From: Gemmobacter lanyuensis
Lineage (GTDB): Bacteria > Pseudomonadota > Alphaproteobacteria > Rhodobacterales > Rhodobacteraceae
NCBI RefSeq assembly: GCF_014652355.1
Contig: NZ_BMYQ01000010.1
Location: forward strand, 1-64,000
Direction: 5' to 3'
Length of the DNA: 64,000 nt
This document shows positions 32,596-41,188 of the stretch, one piece after another. How positions within the stretch are numbered: the first letter of the stretch is position 1; each line of letters opens with the position of its first letter. Below the pieces are notes generated by a model. The model did not search any database. It had not been told where the DNA came from and saw only the letters and a program-made list of their open reading frames with translations. Position numbers and translations under genes: made by a program.

Positions 32596-33357
32596 ATGGT
32601 CACTCCGACTTTCGACTTTTCACTTGCCGGCAAGGTGGCCGTTGTGACCGGCGCGGCCTCGGGCATTGGCGCGGCGATTGCTGCGGCCTTTGCCGCCAAG
32701 GGCGCGCGCGTGGCGCTGCTGGACATGAACGGAGATGCCGCCGCTGCCCATGCGGCCACCCTGCCGGGCGCAGCAGGCGCCTTTGCCTGCGACGTGACCG
32801 ATGCGGCCAGCGTGGCCGGGGCCGTGCAGTCGGTGCAGGCGGCCTTCGGTGCGATCGACATTCTTGTGAACAGCGCAGGCATCGTGGACCTTGCCCCGGC
32901 CGAGGATCTGGGCGCCACCGCCTGGAACCGCACCCTTGCCGTGAACCTGACCGGCAGCTTCCTGATGGCGCAGGCCGTGGGTCGCGTGATGATCGCGGCC
33001 GGCAAGGGCGGGCGGATCGTCAACCTTGCCTCGCAGGCCGGGTCGGTGGCGATTGAGGGCCATGTCGCCTATTGCGCGTCAAAATTCGGGATCATCGGGG
33101 TGACCAAGACCCTGGCGCTGGAATGGGGGCGCCACGGGATCACGGTCAATTCGATCTCGCCCACGGTGGTGCTGACCGATCTGGGCCGCAAGGCCTGGGA
33201 CGGGCCGAAGGGCGAAGCGATGAAGGCGCAGATCCCCACGGGCCGCTTTGCCGAACCCCATGAAATCGCCTCGGCAGCGGTGTTCCTGGCCTCGGACGAG
33301 GCCGCAATGATCAATGGCGCCGACCTGCTGGTCGATGGCGGCTATACGGTGAAGTGA
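32596..33357 (+). CDS. SDR-family sugar/polyol dehydrogenase, 253 aa
   Basis: Classical short-chain dehydrogenase: TGAASGIG cofactor loop, NSAG, the serine in LASQAGS, and YCASK with catalytic Tyr and Lys. AAGGAAC precedes the ATG. NAD(P)-linked oxidation of a polyol or reduced sugar to a ketose is the likely reaction, because kinases of the dihydroxyacetone family follow directly (8 bases to dhaK). The exact substrate is unknown. Confidence 0.92.
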   Translation: MVTPTFDFSLAGKVAVVTGAASGIGAAIAAAFAAKGARVALLDMNGDAAAAHAATLPGAAGAFACDVTDAASVAGAVQSVQAAFGAIDILVNSAGIVDLAPAEDLGATAWNRTLAVNLTGSFLMAQAVGRVMIAAGKGGRIVNLASQAGSVAIEGHVAYCASKFGIIGVTKTLALEWGRHGITVNSISPTVVLTDLGRKAWDGPKGEAMKAQIPTGRFAEPHEIASAAVFLASDEAAMINGADLLVDGGYTVK

Positions 33358-33364
33358 GACGGAT

Positions 33365-34357
33365 ATGCAAAGATTCATCAACAACCCCGACGATCTGGTC
33401 GATGAAACCGTGGCTGGTTTCGTCAAGGCGCACCGGGATCTGGTGCATCTGGACCCGGCCAATCCGCGTGTCGTGGTGTCTAACGCAGCACCGCAACCGG
33501 GCCGCGTCGGCATTGTGACCGGCGGCGGATCTGGGCATGAGCCAGCCTTCATCGGCTATGCCGGGCGCAACATGGTCGATGCAGTGGCGGTGGGCGAGCT
33601 GTTTTCGTCCCCCACGGCCAAAAGCTTTGCCGATGCGATCCGGGCGGCCGATGGCGGGGCCGGGGTTGCGGTGCTTTACGGCAATTACGCGGGCGACAAC
33701 ATGAACGTCAAAATGGCGGCGCGCATGGTGGCCAAGGACGGGATCGAGGTGGCCACCGTCGTCGCCAATGATGATGTCTGTTCTGCCCCGGCCGCGGAGC
33801 GCGCCAAACGCCGCGGCGTCGCGGGCGAGATCTTCATGTGGAAGATCGGTGGCGCCAAGGCGGCCCAGGGCGCGCCCCTGTCCGAGGTTCAGGCCGCCGC
33901 GCAAAAGGCGATCGACGCCTGCCGGTCGGTCGGGGTCGGGCTTGGCCCCTGCACCCTGCCCGGCGTGGGGCATCCGAACTTTCAGATCGAACCGGGCACG
34001 ATGGAGGTGGGTATCGGCCACCACGGCGAACCGGGCACGCGGGTCGAGGCGCTGAAGACCGCAAGTGAGGTGGCCGACGACATGCTCCGCATCGTGATGG
34101 AGGATCACGCCCTGCCGCCGGGGTCGGAGGTTGCGGTGCTGGTCTCGGGTCTTGGGGCCACGCCGGTGAACGAACTTTATGTGCTTTACGACCGGATCGA
34201 GGCCGGGCTGACCGCCAAGGGCATGACGGTCCACAAGGCGCTGGTCGGCAATTACTTCACCTCGCTGGAAATGGTCGGGGCAACGCTGACCGTCATGGCG
34301 CTGGATGGGGAACTGAAGGCGTTGCTCGATCTTGAAACTGCATCCCCCGCATTGTGA
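33365..34357 (+). CDS. dhaK: Dihydroxyacetone-kinase-family subunit DhaK, 330 aa
   Basis: The substrate-binding subunit is recognisable from GGGSGHEPAFIGYAGRNMVD, LYGNYAGDNMNVKMA, DDVCSAP and the catalytic histidine in EVGIGHHGEPG, which binds the ketose carbonyl covalently. Length is standard. It needs a DhaL partner, which follows 10 bases later. Homologues phosphorylate dihydroxyacetone or four-carbon ketoses such as erythruloses, so the substrate should not be assumed to be dihydroxyacetone. Confidence 0.94.
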   Translation: MQRFINNPDDLVDETVAGFVKAHRDLVHLDPANPRVVVSNAAPQPGRVGIVTGGGSGHEPAFIGYAGRNMVDAVAVGELFSSPTAKSFADAIRAADGGAGVAVLYGNYAGDNMNVKMAARMVAKDGIEVATVVANDDVCSAPAAERAKRRGVAGEIFMWKIGGAKAAQGAPLSEVQAAAQKAIDACRSVGVGLGPCTLPGVGHPNFQIEPGTMEVGIGHHGEPGTRVEALKTASEVADDMLRIVMEDHALPPGSEVAVLVSGLGATPVNELYVLYDRIEAGLTAKGMTVHKALVGNYFTSLEMVGATLTVMALDGELKALLDLETASPAL

Positions 34358-34367
34358 GAGGGCGAAG

Positions 34368-35003
34368 ATGACCGCAATCCAGACCGCAAATCAGGCCAGC
34401 ATCGTCGAAGAGCTGGCCGAGGTGATCGTCGCCAACAAGGCCTATCTGTCTGAAATTGATGGCAAGATCGGCGACGGTGACCACGGCATCAATATGGCCA
34501 AGGGCTTTGGCCGCGCGGCGGAACGCATCCACGGCAAGGAGATGACGCTGGATGCTGCGCTGCTGGTGCTGTCGGATGTGCTGATGTCTGAAATCGGCGG
34601 GTCGATGGGGCCGCTGTATGGCCTGATGTTTGAAGACATGGCCGGGGCGCTGGCCGGGCGCGACACGCTGGATGCGGCGGCCTTTTCCGCCATGCTGAAC
34701 GCGGGTCTGGAAGGCGTGCGCGGCGTCGGCTCGGCCGAGGTGGGCGACAAGACGCTGATGGACACGCTGGTCCCTGCAGTTGGCGCCTTTGACGCGGCGC
34801 AGGATCAGGGTTTTGCCGCCGCCCTTCAGGCCATGGTGGCGGCGGCAGAGGCAGGGCGCGACAGCACCCTCGATCTGGTCGCGCGGATCGGCCGTGCCAG
34901 CCGTCTGGGCGAACGGTCGCGCGGGGTGCTGGATGCGGGCGCGACCTCCTGCTGCCTGATCCTGACGACCCTTGCCGGGTCGATCCAGCGCCGCATGGCA
35001 TGA
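34368..35003 (+). CDS. dhaL: Dihydroxyacetone-kinase-family subunit DhaL, 211 aa
   Basis: Start at ATG 34368 after the dhaK stop. The nucleotide/metal motif KIGDGDHGINMAKG supplies the aspartates that hold two Mg ions, and GGSMGPLYGLMF and GDKTLMDTLVPA complete the ATP-binding barrel. It could accept phosphate from ATP directly or via a PTS protein; no PTS gene is nearby, which favours ATP. It overlaps the next gene by four bases (ATGA). Confidence 0.94.
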   Translation: MTAIQTANQASIVEELAEVIVANKAYLSEIDGKIGDGDHGINMAKGFGRAAERIHGKEMTLDAALLVLSDVLMSEIGGSMGPLYGLMFEDMAGALAGRDTLDAAAFSAMLNAGLEGVRGVGSAEVGDKTLMDTLVPAVGAFDAAQDQGFAAALQAMVAAAEAGRDSTLDLVARIGRASRLGERSRGVLDAGATSCCLILTTLAGSIQRRMA

Positions 35004-35716
35004 CCGCCCTGCACCCGCCCGCTTCGGCCCTTGCGTCGGGGCGGGCTTTGGGGCCAATTGATGGGATGACCGCATTGGACAGCCATCAGATCGTTGATCT
35101 TTTCCGCGTGATCGCCCGCCGCCTGGCCGAGGCGCGGGCCGAGCTTGGCGCGCTGGACGGCGCCATCGGCGATGCCGACCACGGCAATTCCATGGCCGAT
35201 GGCTTTGCCGCCGTGGTGCGCGCCAGCGCCGAGGCCGCGACGCGCGGCAGCGATGTCGGCGATCTTTTCGTCGTGGCAGGCCGGTCGTTTCTGAATGCGG
35301 TGGGGGCCACCACAGGCCCGCTTTATGCCAGCGCCCTGTTGCGCGCGGGCCAAAGGTTCGCGGGGCAGAAGACACTGGCCATTGCGGATCTGCCCGACCT
35401 GCTGGCCGCCTTTGCCGCCGGAATCTCCGACCGCGGCAAGGCGCGCCCCGGTGACAAGACGATGATGGATGTCTGGGGCCCCGCCGCCCGCGCCGCCGAA
35501 CAGCCCGGCCCGCCGCGCGACCGGATGGCGCGCGCCTTGCGCGCCGCCGAAGATGGGCGCGATGCGACGCGGACCATGGTCGCCTCGGTCGGGCGGGCCG
35601 CGCGTCTGGGCGAACGCAGCCTTGGCCATGTCGATCCCGGCGCCGCTTCGGCGGTGATCGTGATTGCCGCCCTGCAAGAGGGGCTGGCCCATCATCTCGC
35701 GCAGGATCGCCCCTGA
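35000..35716 (+). CDS. Second DhaL-like subunit, 238 aa
   Basis: The frame begins at ATG 35000 overlapping the previous stop. A second ATG at 35066 is a possible start of the conserved part. The DhaL motifs recur (AIGDADHGNSMADG, VGATTGPLYASAL, GDKTMMDVWGPA) but with clear divergence from the upstream copy, so this is not a recent duplication. With the DhaK domain in the next gene it probably forms a second kinase, or it serves as a sensor partner for the fused regulator. Confidence 0.9.
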   Translation: MTALHPPASALASGRALGPIDGMTALDSHQIVDLFRVIARRLAEARAELGALDGAIGDADHGNSMADGFAAVVRASAEAATRGSDVGDLFVVAGRSFLNAVGATTGPLYASALLRAGQRFAGQKTLAIADLPDLLAAFAAGISDRGKARPGDKTMMDVWGPAARAAEQPGPPRDRMARALRAAEDGRDATRTMVASVGRAARLGERSLGHVDPGAASAVIVIAALQEGLAHHLAQDRP

Positions 35717-37770
35717 TGGCGCCGCGTCAACCCCACAAGACAGCCGACGCGGACACCCTAACCCCCATGCCGCTGCGCTATGGGGATGATCCGCTGCTTT
35801 GGGCGGCTTGGCTTTATTATGAAGAGGGCCTGACCCAAAGCGACATCGCCGAGAAGATGGGCCTGTCGCGCGCCTCGGTGAATGCCTATCTGGCCGATGC
35901 CCGCACCCGCGGGATCGTCAATATCGAAATCGCACCGGAAAAGTTCCGCGCCCTGTCAATTGCCCAGGCGCTGCGCGATCATTTCAACCTGCAAGACTGC
36001 CTCATCATCCCGACCGAGGGGGATGAACGTCCGCTGATCGCGCGCCTTGGCGCGGCGGGGGCGCAGGTGCTGCGCCGCTTTGTGAAATCGGGCGATACGC
36101 TGGCGGTAACCTGGGGGCGCACGGTGCTGGCCCTGGCCGAAGCGTTGGATCATCCGGGGTTGCAGGATGTGCGCGTGGTGCAGGCCACCGGCGGCACAAC
36201 CGCGAAAATCCCCTGGACGCCCGAGGCCTGCGCTTCGCGTCTGGCCGATGCGCTGAAGGCGCGCAGCATCCCGATTTCTGCGCCGGCCATCGTCACCTCG
36301 GCCGAGATGCGTGCCATGCTGATGCAGGAACCCGTGCTGGCCGAACAGCTGGCCATTCTGGCGGAGGCCGACCGCATCGTCATGGGCATCTCCTCGCTGC
36401 GGCCGGAAAGCACCATCCACAGCAGCGGCTTTCTGGATGGCGGGGTGCAGCATGCGCATTATCAGGATGCTGTCGGCAGCATCGTGGGCCGCTTTATCGG
36501 CGCCCGCGGCGAACCCGTGATCGGCCCGATGCAGGAACGCACCATCGGGATCGAGCTGGAGGCCCTGCGCCGCATCCCCCAGCGCATCGCGGTGGCGGGG
36601 GGCGTGGACAAGGTTCCCGCCATTCTGGCCGCGCTGCGCGGGGGCTATGTCAATGTACTGGTGACCGATGTGGTCACCGGGCGGGGCATCCTGACCGCCG
36701 AAGGCTATCGTGACACTCCGCGCCGGTCGCCGCCTGCCGACCCAGCACCGCTGACCGCGCGCAGCCATGTGAAAAAGCTCATCAACGCCCCGCAGGATGC
36801 GGTGGATGAGGCGCTTCGCGGTGCGCTTCTGGCGCATGAGGATCTGATTGCCGCCCTGCCCGACAGCCCGCGCGCCATCCGCGCGCTGGACGGGCCACGC
36901 CCCGGCAAGGTGGGCCTCGTGATTGGCGGCGGCGCCGGGCATGAGCCGGGCTTCTGGGGCTATGTCGGGCGCGGTCTCGCCGATGCGGCAGCAGTGGGGA
37001 ACCTCTTCGCCTCGCCGCCGCCGGGGCCGATTTTGGCCGCGACGCAGGCGGTGCAGGGGGGCGCCGGGGTTCTTTACATCTATGGGAACTTCTCTGGCGA
37101 CGTGATGAATTTCGATATGGCCGCCGAGATTGCCAATGCCGAGGGCATTCCGGTGCGATCGGTGGTGACGACGGACGATATCGCCTCCTCGCCGATCGAA
37201 TCCCGGGCCGCGCGGCGCGGGGTGGCGGGCAATGTGTTCATCTTCAAGATCGCGGGCGCCGCGGCAGATCGCATGATGCCGCTTGAGGCCTGCGAGGCCG
37301 TGGTGCGCCGCGCCAATGCCCGCACCTATACGATGGGCCTTGCGCTGGAACCCGGAAGCCTTCTGGAAACGCGCCGCCCCAGCTTTGATCTGGGCCCACA
37401 TGACATGGAGCTGGGCGTAGGCGTGCATGGCGAACCCGGGGTGGTGCGCCAAAAGCTCGCCTCGGCCGATGAAAGCGCAGATCTGCTGCTGGACCGGATT
37501 CTGACAGAGATGGCCCCGCAAGAGGGCGACAGGGTCGCGGTTCTGGTCAATTCGCTGGGCAGCACCCCGGCGATGGAGCTTTACATCATCCTGCGGCGCG
37601 TACGCCAAAGGCTGAAGGCGCGCGGGATCATCGTCCACAAAAGCCTGGTCGGGCCGTATTACACCTCGCTCGACATGGCGGGGGTGTCGCTCAGCCTGCT
37701 GCATCTGGATGCGGAACTTGCGACCCTGCTGGATGCCCCCTGTCGGTCGGCGGCCCTGACCTTACCCTGA
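35716..37770 (+). CDS. SorC-type sugar-responsive regulator fused to a DhaK domain, 684 aa
   Basis: Residues about 25-70 are a DNA-binding head (GLTQSDIAEKMGLSRASVNA). Residues 75-335 match the SorC/DeoR-like sugar-phosphate sensor (TWGRTVLALAEAL, VTDVVTGRGIL). After a proline-rich linker, residues about 350-680 are a full DhaK (GGGAGHEPGFWGYVGRG, YGNFSGDVMNFDMA, and catalytic-type His in LGVGVHGEPG). The gene overlaps the second dhaL stop by one base. The fusion could couple kinase state or ketose binding to control of the operon. Fusions of this kind are annotated in other alphaproteobacteria, but the mechanism is not established as far as I know. Confidence 0.92.
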   Translation: MAPRQPHKTADADTLTPMPLRYGDDPLLWAAWLYYEEGLTQSDIAEKMGLSRASVNAYLADARTRGIVNIEIAPEKFRALSIAQALRDHFNLQDCLIIPTEGDERPLIARLGAAGAQVLRRFVKSGDTLAVTWGRTVLALAEALDHPGLQDVRVVQATGGTTAKIPWTPEACASRLADALKARSIPISAPAIVTSAEMRAMLMQEPVLAEQLAILAEADRIVMGISSLRPESTIHSSGFLDGGVQHAHYQDAVGSIVGRFIGARGEPVIGPMQERTIGIELEALRRIPQRIAVAGGVDKVPAILAALRGGYVNVLVTDVVTGRGILTAEGYRDTPRRSPPADPAPLTARSHVKKLINAPQDAVDEALRGALLAHEDLIAALPDSPRAIRALDGPRPGKVGLVIGGGAGHEPGFWGYVGRGLADAAAVGNLFASPPPGPILAATQAVQGGAGVLYIYGNFSGDVMNFDMAAEIANAEGIPVRSVVTTDDIASSPIESRAARRGVAGNVFIFKIAGAAADRMMPLEACEAVVRRANARTYTMGLALEPGSLLETRRPSFDLGPHDMELGVGVHGEPGVVRQKLASADESADLLLDRILTEMAPQEGDRVAVLVNSLGSTPAMELYIILRRVRQRLKARGIIVHKSLVGPYYTSLDMAGVSLSLLHLDAELATLLDAPCRSAALTLP

Positions 37771-40700
37771 CGCGGCGAGGATTTTCTTCACCAGTCCTGC
37801 CAGCAGGGGCACGATCTCGGCCGAGAAATACTGGCCGTGGCCGCAGGGCAGCGTATCGACACTATGGGCAGGGTACATCTTTTCCCAGTCCGCATGCGGA
37901 TCACAACCCGGGCGCAGAAAAGGGTTGCGGTGGCTTGAGGCGCCGAAGATATGGGCCACCGGCACCGCAAGGGGGCCGTGGAAATCCGGGTCGACCGCCA
38001 AAAGGACGGGCACCTCACGGCCGCGGGCCAAAAGCCTGCGCGCGACGCCCTTGGCGATATCGGCCCCCTGACAATTCCCCGCAAGCCGGATGGCGCCCTC
38101 GGGCCAAAGGGTGTCGATCCGGTCGGCATAGGCATCAGCCAGGTCCTCGATCGCCCGGTCATAGCGGCTTGCCAGAAGGTTGCCCGAACGCAAGGCATGC
38201 AAGGACACCCCGGGCGCGCCCAGAATGTCCAATGCCCGCGCCAGGGCAACAGGTTCATGGATGCTCTGACAGATCCACAAGAGCGGGGGCGCATCCGTCT
38301 CGGGCCGGAAGGTATGGATCAGATCCCCCAGCGGGCTGCCATGTTCAGACCACGGGCGCACCATCTCGCGCTGCGCCGCAATGATCGGGGCGGGATCCTT
38401 GCGACCGGGTTTCTGATAGCCGAACCGCGCAGCCAGCACGGCGGTTTCCGGCGCGATCGCTGCATCTGCGGGCAGACCATGGCCAAGCCCTGCCCGGCCT
38501 GGATCAATGCCTTTGCCGCGCCAGAAACTCGGATCGCCCGCGCCGCGACGGCTGCCACGCAGCCCCGTCGACATCCGTTTTTCAGGCTGGTCATGAACAT
38601 CGAGCATGGCGGGAACGAAGGGCCGCTTGGCAAATTTGCACAGGCGGGTAAGCCACTCGTCCGGGTCAATGACCAGATCTTCGAAATGGATCGTCAGAAC
38701 CCGGCGGGGGTCAATGTTCTGAACAAACGCCGAAATATTGCAGTAGCTCTCGGTCCAGACGGCCTCGGCAAGGGCGCGCGGGTGATCTACCCTGCCCTGC
38801 ATCCAGACCTGATCCAATCCCGCCGCGACATGGGACCGGATCGACTCGACCGGATTGCGGCGCAACACGACGTAAAGGGGTTTGCGAAACCGGGTCTCAA
38901 GCGCCCCGAGCGCCGAAGGCGACAGGGCGGTATGGGGCGATTTCTCGACGATCCGGCGATCTCCGACCGCATGCTGCAGGTGGTCATAGACCCGCTCTAC
39001 CGACAGGCGCGCGGCGATGGCGCGGTCAATCCACGCGCGGGCGCTGCCCTCATCCTCGCCGGTCGCTGACATGATCGCCTGCACCAGACCATCCTGAAAG
39101 AACCGGAATTTCCCGGAATGGACGCGGGCCCAATCGTCCATCCGCTCATGTGTCAGCAGCCGCAGTTCGGGTGGCGAGAAAAATCCCGGATGCCCCGCAA
39201 GGGCCGTGCGCAACAGGGTGGACCCGGCACGCGGCGCACTGAGAATGATTAATGGGCTCGTGTCGCTGCGATCCTGGGTGCGGGGGGCGATCACCGGACC
39301 ACGCACATCCATCATCTGTGCATCGCGGGCAGCGGCGGGTCGGGCTGCTGCCACCGCCAGGGGGAAAAGGCGGATCGTCATATCGGGAAAGCGTTCGCGG
39401 ATCGCCAAAGCAAGGCCCGTGGCCGTCGGCGCATCAAAGAGAAGCGGCAGGTGAACCGTGACGCCCAGATGCTGTTCGATACGCAGCATGGTTTCGGTGG
39501 CATCAAGGCTTGTTCCACCAGCATCAAAGAAATTCTCAGCCGGGCCAAGGTCGGGGCGGCGCAGCATGCTGCGGAACAACTCCAGCATCCAAGCTTCGAA
39601 GGGGTCGAGGGCGACATCGTCGGGGCCACTGGAATGGGACAGCTTGGCCGCGAGGGTGGACGCAAGGTGGCGGCGATTGATCTTGCCGTTCGCGTCCAGA
39701 GGCAACTTCTCCATCAGGAAAATCTTTGCCGGCACCTTGGCGCGCGGCAGATGCCGTGCCGCTTCGGCACGAATATCCTCGGGTCGCAAGGGTGCGCCCT
39801 CATCCGGCACAACGGCCGCGGCGATGGTTTCGCCCAGAGTGTCATGCGGCAGACCAAAGCACAGACAGGCCTGAACGCCCGGAATACGGCGGATGGCGGC
39901 CTCGATCTCGGCCGGGGCGACCGTCTCGCCGCCCATGTTGATCCGGTCGCCGATCCGGCCAAGGACATGCAGGAAGCCATCGGCATCGATCCGCCCCATG
40001 TCCCCCGTCCGGAACCAACCGTCATGAAAGACAACGGATCCCGCCGCGTCGCCCACATAGCCTGGCATCACAGTCCGACCGCGGACCCGGATTTCACCGG
40101 CCCCGTCCGGGGCGCAGGGCTGATTATCCGGGCCAAAGACCGCAAGCTCATCGGCCACGGGTCGACCGACGGTGCCCTGCCGGGGGTCGCGCGCAGGCAC
40201 ACCCGCGATGATCAGCGCCTCTGACATGCCATAGGCTTCCAGCAGGGGGGCGCCGAAGGCCGTACTGATTTCGGCGCGCAGGCCATCATCCAGCGCGGCA
40301 GATCCACAACGCAGGAACCGCAGCCGGGGCTGGTGCAACGAGAGACCACCTTGCCGCGCACGACGCAGGACATCTGCGTAAATCGCAGGAGAGGTCGACA
40401 CCCAAGTTGGCTGTGCCGCCCGATACCAATCGACAAAATCGGCAGCCGTATATTCCCCCGGCATGATGCTGCAGGCCGCCGCGACCCAAGGTAGATACAC
40501 CCCCGACACCAACCCATGCACGTGGTTCAGCTGCATGACATTCAGCGTCGCTTCGCCCGGCGCAAGGTCAAGTCCCCGTGCAGCCCGAGAGGTGGCAAGG
40601 GCCACCGCCTGATGCCGCACCGGCACGATCTTGGGCAGGCCGGTCGAGCCGCTGGTCGTCAGGTAGAATGCCACATCCTCGGCTTCGGCATGGCGATGCC

Positions 40701-41166
40701 GCGGCGCAACCGGCCCGGCGCGGCCCTCAATTTCCCACGCCCATGGCCCGACAGACTGGGGCGTCAGCACGGCCGCTCCCGTGGCCGCAATTGCTTCGGC
40801 ACAGTTGCCAAGGCCTTGGGCATCCGCAATTACCGCCCGAACATCCAGGGCCCGGAAGGCCATGGTGACGACGCCCGCCGACATTGACGGCGCGATGGGA
40901 AGGCAACGACAGCTGCCTGCCAAAGCCGTGATCCAGATCGCCGCATCGGCCCGGTTGGAGATCGAAATGGCCAACGCCTCACCCGCCGCGACCCCTGCGG
41001 CTGCAACCTGTCGGCGCAACCGCTCGGATAGCGCGTGCAACGCAGCAAAGGTCAGGTGCGGCCGGGACAGATCCCTGACTGCGGCACGTCCACCATGGTG
41101 ATCAGCCATGCTTTCCAGCTGGTCCAGCGGCAGAAGCTGTTCGGCGGGGGCGAACTCGTCGGTCAT
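37762..41166 (-). CDS. NRPS-like protein: adenylation, carrier, sulfotransferase, Cys-type hydrolase, 1134 aa
   Basis: Start at ATG 41166 (MTDEFAPAEQ). ATG 41178 is possible. An AMP-binding domain (about 1-500) has LTTSGSTGLPKIV, EAYGMSE, GWFRTGDMG and PLDANGKINRR. A carrier domain has FFDAGGTSLD with the phosphopantetheine serine near residue 550. From about 645, LSAPRAGSTLLRTAL and VVLRRNPVESIRSHV are the PAPS-binding parts of a sulfotransferase. The end (about 945-1134) is alpha/beta-hydrolase-like with Cys in AGNCQGAD where serine is usual, Asp in AVDPDFHG and His in CGHGQYFS. It would activate an acid, tether it, sulfonate it and release it. There is no condensation domain. The product is unknown. 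Confidence 0.85.
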   Translation of the reverse strand: MTDEFAPAEQLLPLDQLESMADHHGGRAAVRDLSRPHLTFAALHALSERLRRQVAAAGVAAGEALAISISNRADAAIWITALAGSCRCLPIAPSMSAGVVTMAFRALDVRAVIADAQGLGNCAEAIAATGAAVLTPQSVGPWAWEIEGRAGPVAPRHRHAEAEDVAFYLTTSGSTGLPKIVPVRHQAVALATSRAARGLDLAPGEATLNVMQLNHVHGLVSGVYLPWVAAACSIMPGEYTAADFVDWYRAAQPTWVSTSPAIYADVLRRARQGGLSLHQPRLRFLRCGSAALDDGLRAEISTAFGAPLLEAYGMSEALIIAGVPARDPRQGTVGRPVADELAVFGPDNQPCAPDGAGEIRVRGRTVMPGYVGDAAGSVVFHDGWFRTGDMGRIDADGFLHVLGRIGDRINMGGETVAPAEIEAAIRRIPGVQACLCFGLPHDTLGETIAAAVVPDEGAPLRPEDIRAEAARHLPRAKVPAKIFLMEKLPLDANGKINRRHLASTLAAKLSHSSGPDDVALDPFEAWMLELFRSMLRRPDLGPAENFFDAGGTSLDATETMLRIEQHLGVTVHLPLLFDAPTATGLALAIRERFPDMTIRLFPLAVAAARPAAARDAQMMDVRGPVIAPRTQDRSDTSPLIILSAPRAGSTLLRTALAGHPGFFSPPELRLLTHERMDDWARVHSGKFRFFQDGLVQAIMSATGEDEGSARAWIDRAIAARLSVERVYDHLQHAVGDRRIVEKSPHTALSPSALGALETRFRKPLYVVLRRNPVESIRSHVAAGLDQVWMQGRVDHPRALAEAVWTESYCNISAFVQNIDPRRVLTIHFEDLVIDPDEWLTRLCKFAKRPFVPAMLDVHDQPEKRMSTGLRGSRRGAGDPSFWRGKGIDPGRAGLGHGLPADAAIAPETAVLAARFGYQKPGRKDPAPIIAAQREMVRPWSEHGSPLGDLIHTFRPETDAPPLLWICQSIHEPVALARALDILGAPGVSLHALRSGNLLASRYDRAIEDLADAYADRIDTLWPEGAIRLAGNCQGADIAKGVARRLLARGREVPVLLAVDPDFHGPLAVPVAHIFGASSHRNPFLRPGCDPHADWEKMYPAHSVDTLPCGHGQYFSAEIVPLLAGLVKKILAASG

Positions 41167-41188
41167 GTCAGGTCTCATCCAGAATGCG

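Noticed and set aside
34293-35375. Long minus-strand ORFs over the dhaL genes
   Set aside because: The plus-strand DhaL motifs are unambiguous and the antisense frames are arginine/proline-rich with no recognisable domain.
37951-39069. 372-codon plus-strand ORF within the NRPS-like gene
   Set aside because: The opposite frame encodes continuous sulfotransferase and hydrolase domains; this frame has no motif and no ribosome-binding site.
37762-41166. Reading the NRPS-like protein as a CurM-type terminal-olefin synthase
   Set aside because: Carrier, sulfotransferase and hydrolase occur in the same order, but there is no ketosynthase or ketoreductase to build a beta-hydroxy chain, an adenylation domain is present instead, and the hydrolase has Cys at the nucleophile position.
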